The notes: generated from the sequence alone by a model not told the origin. A stretch of DNA of 5,150 nucleotides from Chitinispirillaceae bacterium (GCA_016926315.1 JAFGOU010000268.1:1-5150); one strand, 5' to 3'. Counted from the stretch's first letter, positions 1 through 5,150 are shown. Made by a program: numbers and translations.

Positions 1-27
1 ATGGTTATCGTATGGCTCCGCGGCATA

Positions 28-85
28 AGGTACTGTAGCTCGCAAAATATACGCTAAAAGCGTATATTTGCCTCACACAGTACCT
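28..85. repeat. Nested inverted repeat downstream of parE; possible terminator or mobile palindromic repeat
   Basis: Two sets of inverted arms share nearly the same centre. The outer arms AGGTACTGT (28-36) and ACAGTACCT (77-85) are perfect over 9 bp. The inner arms AAATATACGCT (45-55) and AGCGTATATTT (59-69) are perfect over 11 bp around a 3-base AAA loop. A further two pairs (42-43 with 70-71) form if A44 bulges. Five unpaired bases per side separate the two stems. The structure begins 10 bases after the parE stop codon, where a terminator would sit. However, the inner stem is AT-rich and only a short U run (about four) follows it on the minus strand, so it is not a textbook Rho-independent terminator. 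A REP/MITE-like element is the alternative. No second copy is visible in the window. Confidence 0.7.
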
Positions 86-95
86 AATTGTCGTT

Positions 96-1895
96 TTATA
101 CAAGATTCTGCATGATATACTCCCTCCGCTCGGGCGTGTTCTTTCCCATGTAAAACTCGAGCGTTTCGGGAATGAGCTTGACCGACTTTACGTTCACTTC
201 CACCAGCCTGATATCATCGCCGATAAACTGGCCGAATTCCGAAGGCGAGATTTCACCGAGTCCCTTGAAACGGGTCACCTCAGGACCGGCGATGCGCTTC
301 GTGGCGCTGTCGCGTTCTTTTTCGCTGTAACAGTAACAGGTCTCCTTTTTATTGCGCACCCGGAACAGCGGGGTCTCAAGGATGAACACATGGCCGGCAA
401 CGACCAGGTCTTCGAAATAGGTGAGGAAAAAAGTCATGAGCAGGTTGCGGATATGAAACCCGTCAACGTCCGCGTCCGTGGCGAGCACGATACGGTTGTA
501 CCGCAGGTTCTCGACATCCTCCTCGATACCGAGCGCCATCATTAGGTCGTACAACTCCTCGTTCTGATAAATTATCGCCCGGTTGCGGCCATACACGTTC
601 TGCGGCTTTCCTTTGAGTGTAAAAATCGCCTGTGTGTAAACGTCGCGCGCCGAAATAATGGAGCCGCCGGCGGACTGTCCCTCGGTGATGAAAATCGTGG
701 ATTCCTCGCCCTTTGACCCGTCCTGCAGGTGGTATTTGCAGTCCTTGAGATTCGGAATTTTGATCTCGATCCGCTTTGCCGCCTCCTTGGCCTCTTTTTT
801 CACCGCGTTCAGTTCGGTGCGCAGTTTCTCGTTCTGGGCGATCTTGGTTTCCAGGAGTTTTGCGGCCTCCCCGTTTTTATGCAGAAAATCGACCACGCCG
901 GACCTGACTTCGGAAATGATCCAGCCGCGGATTTCGGCGTTGCCGAGCTTGTTTTTCGTCTGCGACTCGAACACCGGGTTCTTGAGCTTGATGGCAATCG
1001 CGCCCGCGATGCTTTCGCGCACGTCGACCCCGGTCCAGTCCTTCTTGTAGAACTCGTTGACCCCCTTGAGAAACCCTTCGCGGAACGCGCTCAAGTGGGT
1101 ACCACCATCCGACGTGTGCTGGCCGTTGACAAAAGAGAAATAGGTCTCGCCGTAATTACCCGTATGGGTAAACGCACACTCGATCTGCTTGCCGCGGAAA
1201 TAGCCGGCCGGATACACGATTTTTTCGCCCACCTCGGCGGTCAGGAGGTCAAGCAGGCCGTTTTTCGATTCGATCCTCTCCTTGCCGAAAATAAGTTTGA
1301 GCCCGGAGTTAAGGTAGGCATAGTTCCAGAGCCGTTTCTCAACAAATTCAAAATTAAAGGCGTATTCGCTGAAAATCTCCGGATCGGGAATGAATTCCAC
1401 AAAGGTGCCGTCGGGTTCCTTGGCCTTCCCCTTTTTCTTTGATTTCAGCGATCCCGTTGAAAATACCGCCTCGGAAAATTCACCGTTGCGAAACGCACAC
1501 ACGCGGAAATGGCTCGACAAGGCATTGACCGCCTTGGTGCCGACGCCGTTGAGGCCCACTGAAAACTGGAACACGTCGTCGTTGTATTTTGCCCCGGTGT
1601 TGATGGTCGACACACAGTCGATCACCTTGCCCAGCGGTATGCCGCGGCCGTAATCACGCACCGACACCCTGTTACCTTCAATCGCGACATCAATCTTCTT
1701 GCCGAACCCCATGATGTATTCGTCAATCGAGTTGTCGATGACCTCCTTGAGAAGCACGTAGATGCCGTCATCAGGGTTCGAACCATCACCAAGACGGCCG
1801 ATGTACATACCGGTCCGCAGGCGGATGTGCTCAAGCGAGGAGAGCGTCTTGATCTTGCTTTCGTCATAAATCGGGATATTGAGGCGGGTGGTCAT
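96..1895 (-). CDS. parE: DNA topoisomerase IV subunit B (ParE/GyrB family ATPase subunit)
   Basis: This is the ATP-hydrolysing, TOPRIM-containing subunit of a type IIA topoisomerase, which pairs with ParC/GyrA to pass one DNA duplex through another. The GHKL ATPase motifs are visible: EVIDNSIDE (51-59, catalytic Glu51, Mg-binding Asn55), DYGRGIP (81-87) and GLNGVGTKAVNALS (114-127). The transducer QTK loop with Lys314 lies at 312-314. The TOPRIM motifs are TEGQSAGG (404-411), DADVDG (474-479) and RFKGLGEI (542-549). The C-terminal FYMGKNTPERREYI (581-594) is typical of the family end. At 599 residues it lacks the roughly 170-residue TOPRIM insertion of E. coli GyrB and is close to ParE length. 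DYGRGIP and RDVYTQAIFTLKGKPQN (417-433) resemble Bacteroidota/Chlamydiae-type ParE as I remember it. The ATG at 1895 is the first possible start, since an in-frame TAA lies 7-9 bases upstream. Its Shine-Dalgarno is weak. No ParC/GyrA gene is in the window. A GyrB function cannot be fully excluded. Confidence 0.92.
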   Translation of the reverse strand: MTTRLNIPIYDESKIKTLSSLEHIRLRTGMYIGRLGDGSNPDDGIYVLLKEVIDNSIDEYIMGFGKKIDVAIEGNRVSVRDYGRGIPLGKVIDCVSTINTGAKYNDDVFQFSVGLNGVGTKAVNALSSHFRVCAFRNGEFSEAVFSTGSLKSKKKGKAKEPDGTFVEFIPDPEIFSEYAFNFEFVEKRLWNYAYLNSGLKLIFGKERIESKNGLLDLLTAEVGEKIVYPAGYFRGKQIECAFTHTGNYGETYFSFVNGQHTSDGGTHLSAFREGFLKGVNEFYKKDWTGVDVRESIAGAIAIKLKNPVFESQTKNKLGNAEIRGWIISEVRSGVVDFLHKNGEAAKLLETKIAQNEKLRTELNAVKKEAKEAAKRIEIKIPNLKDCKYHLQDGSKGEESTIFITEGQSAGGSIISARDVYTQAIFTLKGKPQNVYGRNRAIIYQNEELYDLMMALGIEEDVENLRYNRIVLATDADVDGFHIRNLLMTFFLTYFEDLVVAGHVFILETPLFRVRNKKETCYCYSEKERDSATKRIAGPEVTRFKGLGEISPSEFGQFIGDDIRLVEVNVKSVKLIPETLEFYMGKNTPERREYIMQNLV

Positions 1896-2074
1896 GGCTG
1901 ATTACCGGCTTTTTCTTCCTTTTTGATAAAAATACCCGGCGTTCCCAGTGTCGGGACTGAAATGAAACCAAGCAATAAAATACTATCGGAATGGCTGGGA
2001 ATGAAAGAAATACCCTTATGGATTGTGCTGTGGGGGGTTGGAGGGTACAATGGGTTGATTTCCTGGGCACCCTC

Positions 2075-2344
2075 CTATACCACCGGTTTGAACCGGTCCC
2101 AGAGCGATTTCCCCCCCCGGGAGGGACGCCAGATGAAATGGCATGCGGTGCACTTGATGCGGCGCTTGCCGGTAAAGGTCCGTACCGGGGCGAACAGAAA
2201 GGGATCGTAATACTCGGTCGCCAGGCTCCCGCACTTTGGGCAGGCGGTAGACGGGCCGTTCCAGAAGGAGTCCCACAGCTCCTTCACGATGCCCGGGCGC
2301 TCCTGCAGGTATTTTTCCCGCGACGAACGGTGATGGTGAGACAT
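2075..2344 (-). CDS. Small zinc-ribbon protein of unknown function
   Basis: I do not recognise the family of this 89-residue protein. It has two CxxC knuckles, C35-P-K-C38 and C65-T-A-C68, separated by 26 residues, a spacing that fits a single four-cysteine zinc ribbon. The N-terminus (residues 2-25) is basic and polar with three consecutive His (3-5). The linker is aromatic-rich, and a basic GKRRIK stretch (59-64) precedes the second knuckle. Tail residues 72-86 include two Trp and several Arg/Lys. This composition would suit nucleic-acid binding or a partner-binding ribbon, but that is inference. The frame stays open to a TTG at 2431. I prefer ATG at 2344 because a sigma70-like promoter lies inside the longer version. 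No Shine-Dalgarno is evident before this ATG. It lies between dgt and parE on the same strand, 179 bases from parE. The four spaced cysteines make a chance ORF unlikely. Confidence 0.68.
   Translation of the reverse strand: MSHHHRSSREKYLQERPGIVKELWDSFWNGPSTACPKCGSLATEYYDPFLFAPVRTFTGKRRIKCTACHFIWRPSRGGKSLWDRFKPVV
2082..2097. repeat. 16-base near-perfect palindrome at the 3' end of the zinc-ribbon gene
   Basis: ACCGGTT (2082-2088) and AACCGGT (2091-2097) are perfect inverted arms around a TG centre. The site covers the last coding residues of the zinc-ribbon gene, before its TAG at 2077-2075. No T tract follows on the minus strand, so it does not look like an intrinsic terminator. It could be a protein-binding dyad, or a chance result of the Arg-Phe-Lys-Pro codons. 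Confidence 0.4.
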
Positions 2345-2357
2345 ACAAAAAGTTTCA

Positions 2358-2380
2358 GTTGAACGTCGGCTGTTGAACGT
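2358..2380. repeat. Tandem 9-base direct repeat in the leader of the zinc-ribbon gene; candidate operator
   Basis: GTTGAACGT occurs at 2358-2366 and again at 2372-2380, a 14-base period with CGGCT between the copies. On the transcribed strand it reads ACGTTCAAC twice. If transcription starts near 2396, the repeats fall at about +17 to +39, between promoter and start codon. A regulator or RNA-binding protein could bind there. This is inference from position only. Confidence 0.4.
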
Positions 2381-2402
2381 TTTCCCGATACCGCCGTCTT
2401 TT

Positions 2403-2431
2403 ACTATATCATAATGTCCCGCGCGTTTCAA
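2403..2431 (-). promoter_or_regulatory. Sigma70-like promoter for the zinc-ribbon gene (and possibly parE)
   Basis: On the minus strand TTGAAA (2431-2426) and TATAGT (2408-2403) are separated by exactly 17 bases, and each matches the sigma70 consensus hexamer at four or more positions. The predicted start of transcription is near 2396, giving a leader of about 52 bases to the ATG at 2344. The -35 box starts 10 bases after the dgt stop codon, and no terminator separates dgt from it, so read-through from dgt is also possible. Confidence 0.6.
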
Positions 2432-2441
2432 ACCCTTGTGC

Positions 2442-3608
2442 TCAAATCACCGGCGAAGGTAAAAAGAGCTGGCCGAAGGTGCGTTCGGCGAACAGGTCGG
2501 TCATGCCTGCCAGGTAATCGGTCACGATCCGCCAGGCAGGGGTCGCATCGGTATAGTTGGTGTTTTTGATAAAGTGAAAAAACACTCCCATGAGCGGCGC
2601 ATCACGAACCAAGTCCTGGACGAATATGGTATTTCTGCCGCGCTCTGCCGCTCTAAGGATCTTTTCCATCTCCTCGAACAGCAGCTCGATGATGCTCCCG
2701 GCCTTGTGGCTTTTCCGCTCGACCTCCGGATTCCGGTAAATCCGCTCGTAGTTGAACTCCTTGAGCAGATTCATGTGGTCGAACACCTCTTCGCTCATCT
2801 CAATGGTGTCTTTTTCCATGCTGTTGGCAATGGTATCGTTCACGAAGCAACCGATAATCTGCCCGTTCTCAATTCCCAGGTTCTTTGCAATTGCCGGAGG
2901 CACATCACCTTTTTTCACGATTCCTGCCTTGATTGCGTCTTCAAGGTCCCTGCCAAGATAGGCAATCCGGTCCACAAGACGGACTAGGCACCCTTCGAGC
3001 GTTGCCGGATAGTAGTTTCGGTCCTGTATCGATTCCAGATCAAATATGTTTCGCGTTCGGTCCGGTGCCACGACCCTTTCAAAGCTTTCACCGCAATGAG
3101 TCACGATGCCGTCACGAACCTCGTAGGTCAGATTCAAACCGGCACCGAGGTTGGTCAGCTGGTCGACCACCCGCAGGCCATGAATTTCGTGCTTGAACCC
3201 GGCGGGTATGGTCCGCTTTGAAAGGATGTCGTCGAGCACCCGTTCGCCGGCATGACCAAACGGCGGATGCCCGAGGTCGTGCCCTTTGGCAATTGCGTTC
3301 ACCAGGTCGGTATTGAGCTTGAGGCAGCGGCCGATCACCGAAGCGATGCTCGACACATGAAGGACATGCTCCATCCGCGTACAGATATGGTCGTTGTCCG
3401 GGGAGAGGAACACCTGCGATTTGTGCTTGAGCCTCCGAAACGGCGGGGAGTGGAGGATGCGGGTCTCATCGCGGGCAAACTCGAGCCTGAACGGGTCGCG
3501 CTTAATAGGAAACCGCCGTCCTTTGGATTCGCTGCTCTTCCGCGCAAAAGGCGATAGCCGTTCTTCGTCTTCAATAAAGATTTTACGGATATCCAGTTCT
3601 GGTTTCAT
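2442..3608 (-). CDS. dgt: dGTPase-family deoxynucleotide triphosphohydrolase (HD domain)
   Basis: Members of this family cut dGTP, and sometimes other dNTPs, to the nucleoside and tripolyphosphate, adjusting cytoplasmic dNTP pools. The N-terminal family signature RRLKHKSQVF is at 58-67. The HD metal site is intact: His81 in RMEHVLHV, His110-Asp111 in GHDLGHPPFGHAGE (109-122), and Asp213 in LVDRIAYLGRDLEDAI (211-226). His119 and Glu122 align by spacing with the catalytic His126 and Glu129 of E. coli Dgt. At 388 residues it is shorter than E. coli Dgt (about 505) and fits the shorter dGTPase-like group, whose substrate preference varies and cannot be read from sequence. The ATG at 3608 has a good Shine-Dalgarno (AGGGA at 3620-3616, 7 bases away). 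It is divergent from the Bat operon and 97 bases upstream of the zinc-ribbon gene. No truncation or frameshift is seen. Confidence 0.93.
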   Translation of the reverse strand: MKPELDIRKIFIEDEERLSPFARKSSESKGRRFPIKRDPFRLEFARDETRILHSPPFRRLKHKSQVFLSPDNDHICTRMEHVLHVSSIASVIGRCLKLNTDLVNAIAKGHDLGHPPFGHAGERVLDDILSKRTIPAGFKHEIHGLRVVDQLTNLGAGLNLTYEVRDGIVTHCGESFERVVAPDRTRNIFDLESIQDRNYYPATLEGCLVRLVDRIAYLGRDLEDAIKAGIVKKGDVPPAIAKNLGIENGQIIGCFVNDTIANSMEKDTIEMSEEVFDHMNLLKEFNYERIYRNPEVERKSHKAGSIIELLFEEMEKILRAAERGRNTIFVQDLVRDAPLMGVFFHFIKNTNYTDATPAWRIVTDYLAGMTDLFAERTFGQLFLPSPVI

Positions 3609-3685
3609 GGGCCATTCCCTGCGGAAACAATGGTTTAAATCCGGAGAATCCAGGTCAGGGTTGAATACACCGGCGCTCCGGGGTT

Positions 3686-3741
3686 ATTTTATCTGGCTTG
3701 TTTAATAAAAGCATGGCTGAATCGTAGTAATGATCTAAAAT
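3686..3741. promoter_or_regulatory. Candidate back-to-back promoters in the dgt / Bat operon spacer
   Basis: The 189-base spacer between the divergent start codons has an AT-rich core. On the plus strand TAAAAT (3736-3741) sits 17 bases after ATGGCT (3713-3718). On the minus strand TAAAAT (3691-3686) sits 17 bases after ATGCTT (3714-3709). The -10 boxes each differ from consensus at one position, but the -35 boxes are poor, so these are tentative. If both are real, their -35 elements overlap by two bases and the two units would share a regulatory region. Confidence 0.3.
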
Positions 3742-3782
3742 ACTATATCTAGTGGAATAAAGGTCCTTCGATATCGCTCTTC

Positions 3783-3793
3783 GAGGGGAAAGG
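3783..3793 (+). promoter_or_regulatory. Ribosome binding site of the BatD/DUF4381-like gene
   Basis: GAGGGG (3783-3788) lies 9 bases before the ATG at 3798, and a second purine run AAAGG (3789-3793) lies 4 bases before it. The first has better spacing. Together they support 3798 as the start. Confidence 0.7.
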
Positions 3794-3797
3794 TATA

Positions 3798-4769
3798 ATG
3801 CGAGGATTTCTTACATGCCTCTCTGCCGCCGTTGTTGTGGCGACGGGAGCGCTCCGGGCCGTGGACGCCGCGGTCCTCTTTTCTTCGGTTTCCACCCGTG
3901 AGCTGTCGGTCGGCGACCGTGTGCATTTCTCCGTCAGCATTATCGGTTCCAAGGGCGCGACCATAGTGCCGCCCGATCCCGCATCATCCTTCGGTACGCT
4001 TGCGGTCAAAGAGTGGAACAGCAGAAAATTCCAGCAGGACAAGGTGGACAGTACGGTATTCGATTATGCCCTTACCACGTATAAACCTGAACCATGCACC
4101 ATTCCCGCCCTCTCCTGGCTGCTTGAAAACGGCGACGCTCGCGACACGCTGAAATCAGAATCCATACCGCTTACCGTGGTGCCGCTTATCACCTCCGACA
4201 GCGCCGACATCATGGACCTTCGGCCACAGCAGGTGACCGGCAAGCGGCCGCTTCTCTGGTTGTGGCTGCTTCTTGGCGCGCTGTCCGTTCTGGCTTCGAC
4301 GATCATCATCCGCTATTACACGGGAAAAATGCGCCGCCCGCCGCCGCCGCCGCCCCCGAAACCGCCCTATGACGAGGCAATTGAATCGCTCGCCGCTCTT
4401 GATGCAAAGCAATACCTGCTCAAGGGGCTGGTCAGGGAGTATGTGTTCGAACTTTCGGAGATACTCAAGCGGTATATCGAACGCCGTTTTAATGTCAATG
4501 CCGCAGAGTTCACCACCGAGGAGATGCTCTGCTGGCTCGGCATTTCACCGCTGGAAAAAAGCCAGCGCAATGCGATGGAGTGGTTCTTCCGCGCCACTGA
4601 TCCGGTCAAGTTTGCGAAACATCTCCCTGACCAGGAAACGATCGGCCGGTTCGGACCGGAAGCACGCAGCTTCATCGAGGCAACGCGACCGCTGTCCGAA
4701 CCGGCCGCGCAATCCGGCGACCGTGTAGTCCCGCAGGAGCGTAAAGAATCCGGTGGAGGCGGCGCATGA
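3798..4769 (+). CDS. BatD/DUF4381-like single-pass membrane protein, first gene of a Bat operon
   Basis: The 323-residue protein has a signal peptide (1-24, likely cleaved after VDA) and a periplasmic domain (about 25-150). A transmembrane helix (about 152-172) is followed by a basic Arg-Pro linker with seven consecutive Pro (181-187) and a cytoplasmic helical domain (about 190-295). The periplasmic part has the BatD-like pattern: a GDRVHFSVSI strand (39-48), VPPDP (57-61), and a YALTTYKPEPCTIPALSW end (90-107). The cytoplasmic part, with EILKRYIERRFNVNAAEFTTEEML (221-244), resembles the DUF4381/BatD tail (RYLExRFGxxAxExTTEExL). These proteins occur with MoxR ATPases and VWA proteins in envelope or stress modules of poorly known mechanism. 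It overlaps batA by four bases (ATGA), so translation is probably coupled. The assignment rests on recognised patterns plus context. The exact family name is uncertain. Confidence 0.78.
   Translation: MRGFLTCLSAAVVVATGALRAVDAAVLFSSVSTRELSVGDRVHFSVSIIGSKGATIVPPDPASSFGTLAVKEWNSRKFQQDKVDSTVFDYALTTYKPEPCTIPALSWLLENGDARDTLKSESIPLTVVPLITSDSADIMDLRPQQVTGKRPLLWLWLLLGALSVLASTIIIRYYTGKMRRPPPPPPPKPPYDEAIESLAALDAKQYLLKGLVREYVFELSEILKRYIERRFNVNAAEFTTEEMLCWLGISPLEKSQRNAMEWFFRATDPVKFAKHLPDQETIGRFGPEARSFIEATRPLSEPAAQSGDRVVPQERKESGGGGA
4338..4358 (+). repeat. CCG tandem tract encoding a seven-proline run
   Basis: Five perfect CCG codons (4338-4352), then CCC and CCG, encode seven consecutive prolines directly after the transmembrane helix and two Arg of the BatD/DUF4381-like protein. 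The tract is a trinucleotide microsatellite. At the protein level such runs stall ribosomes unless EF-P assists. Confidence 0.85.
4755..4759 (+). promoter_or_regulatory. Ribosome binding site of batA, inside the upstream gene
   Basis: GGAGG lies 6 bases before the ATG at 4766, within the Gly-rich C-terminal codons of the upstream gene. It fixes the batA start at the ATGA stop/start overlap and also explains the unusual Gly-rich tail of the upstream protein. Confidence 0.8.
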
Positions 4770-5150
4770 GGCTGAAAGACCCGCTCTTCCTGCTGCTCCT
4801 CATCTTCTGGGTGCCAATGATCTTGGTTTATTTTTTTCGGGAGCGCACGTCCCGCGCCGCGGTACGGTTCTCCGACCTTTCCATTGTTAAAAACCTGCCG
4901 AAAAGCGCTCTCGTCAGGTCGCGGCATGCGCTGTTATTCTTAGAACTTCTCGGACTCGGATTACTGGCCGTGGCGCTTGCGCGGCCCCAGATGGGACGCA
5001 GCACCTCCGAAGTGACCACTGAGGGCGTCGACATCATGCTGATCCTTGATATCTCGGAATCAATGCAGGCGCTTGACTTCAAGCCCGAAAACCGCCTGAC
5101 AGTCGCGAAAAACACCATTCAGGAGTTTATTAAAAAACGGGAGAGCGACC
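4766..5150 (+). CDS. batA: BatA-type von Willebrand factor A membrane protein (5' part; runs off window)
   Basis: The reading frame is open to the window end, giving the first 128 residues of a protein that is usually about 320-340 long. An N-terminal hydrophobic helix (6-24) is followed by a basic loop with RFSDLSIV (34-41), typical of the BatA/Aer N-terminal domain. A second hydrophobic helix (about 54-72) ends in ALARPQMG (70-77), a common BatA junction. The VWA domain then begins with GVDIMLILDISESM (87-100). Asp95, Ser97 and Ser99 form the DxSxS metal-ion-dependent adhesion site, and MQALDFKPENRLTVAK (100-115) matches the family's DFxPxRLxxAK pattern. The VWA domain should face the periplasm and bind a partner through a divalent metal. 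Start at ATG 4766 is supported by GGAGG and the 4-base overlap with the upstream gene. BatB and TPR genes would be expected further right but are not visible. Confidence 0.92.
   Translation, partial: MRLKDPLFLLLLIFWVPMILVYFFRERTSRAAVRFSDLSIVKNLPKSALVRSRHALLFLELLGLGLLAVALARPQMGRSTSEVTTEGVDIMLILDISESMQALDFKPENRLTVAKNTIQEFIKKRESD

Noticed and set aside
729..1442. 237-codon open frame on the plus strand
   Set aside because: It lies wholly antisense to parE, whose ATPase and transducer motifs are intact there. Its product has no recognisable domain.
1864..2070. Minus-strand 68-codon GTG frame between the zinc-ribbon gene and parE, with AGGAGG nearby
   Set aside because: The purine run directly abuts the GTG, which is too close to act as a Shine-Dalgarno. 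The product has no recognisable pattern, and the frame overlaps the parE start in a way that looks accidental.
1991..2362. 123-codon plus-strand frame opposite the zinc-ribbon gene
   Set aside because: It is antisense to the frame with two CxxC pairs. The product looks like a shadow translation, and no ribosome binding site or promoter supports it.
2345..2431. TTG start at 2431, which would add 29 residues to the zinc-ribbon protein
   Set aside because: The TTG is itself the -35 box of a good promoter. The AAGGG upstream is only one base from the TTG.
3252..3557. Plus-strand frame of 101 codons opposite the dgt HD region
   Set aside because: It is antisense to the conserved GHDLGHPPFGHAGE segment of dgt and has no domain signal of its own.
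3670..3681. CCGG-CGCT-CCGG hairpin followed by TTATTTTA
   Set aside because: The stem is only 4 bp and interrupted beyond that, and it lies in a divergent promoter spacer where a terminator is not expected.
3794..3799. Perfect TATAAT hexamer overlapping the start codon of the BatD/DUF4381-like gene
   Set aside because: No -35 element is found 16-18 bases upstream (ATATCG at 17), and transcription from it would begin inside the coding region.
4367..4927. 186-codon minus-strand frame across the BatD-like/BatA junction
   Set aside because: It is antisense to two well-supported genes with a coupled stop/start and intact domains.

Overview
The window looks like ordinary chromosomal sequence from a Gram-negative bacterium. 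The topoisomerase has the DYGRGIP and RDVxTQAxFxLKGKPxN motifs that I associate with Bacteroidota/Chlamydiae-type ParE. The right edge holds a Bat-type (von Willebrand A) membrane operon, common in Bacteroidota, Fibrobacterota, Spirochaetota and relatives. Several genes have clear Shine-Dalgarno sites, which argues against typical Bacteroidota. A member of the wider FCB group or a spirochaete-like lineage is my best guess, but the taxon is not resolved.

Layout. Positions 1-95 hold no gene but contain a nested inverted repeat just downstream of the topoisomerase gene. Three genes follow on the minus strand. In order of transcription they are a dGTPase-family HD hydrolase (dgt, 3608 to 2442), a small CxxC/CxxC zinc-ribbon protein of unknown function (2344 to 2075), and a ParE-type topoisomerase subunit B (1895 to 96). 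A good sigma70-like promoter lies just after the dgt stop codon and probably drives the zinc-ribbon gene. The 179-base gap 1896-2074 before parE shows no convincing promoter or terminator. On the plus strand, divergent from dgt across a 189-base AT-rich spacer, is an operon. It starts with a BatD/DUF4381-like single-pass membrane protein (3798-4769), followed by a BatA-type VWA protein that overlaps it by four bases and runs off the window (4766-5150).

How the genes relate. The minus-strand genes share a nucleic-acid theme: dNTP pool control, a possible nucleic-acid-binding zinc ribbon, and DNA topology. Nothing in the sequence proves that they act together. The plus-strand pair is a typical piece of a Bat envelope/stress module, in which a signal-peptide plus TM protein with a cytoplasmic helical domain sits beside a membrane-anchored MIDAS-containing VWA protein. 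The MoxR ATPase and DUF58 genes that often precede these are not upstream here.

I found no CRISPR array, phage, insertion sequence, tRNA or rRNA. I see no clearly new system. The items most worth a second look are the nested palindrome at 28-85, the promoter and direct repeats in front of the zinc-ribbon gene, the unknown zinc-ribbon protein itself, and the Asp-to-Gln change in the ParE TOPRIM motif.
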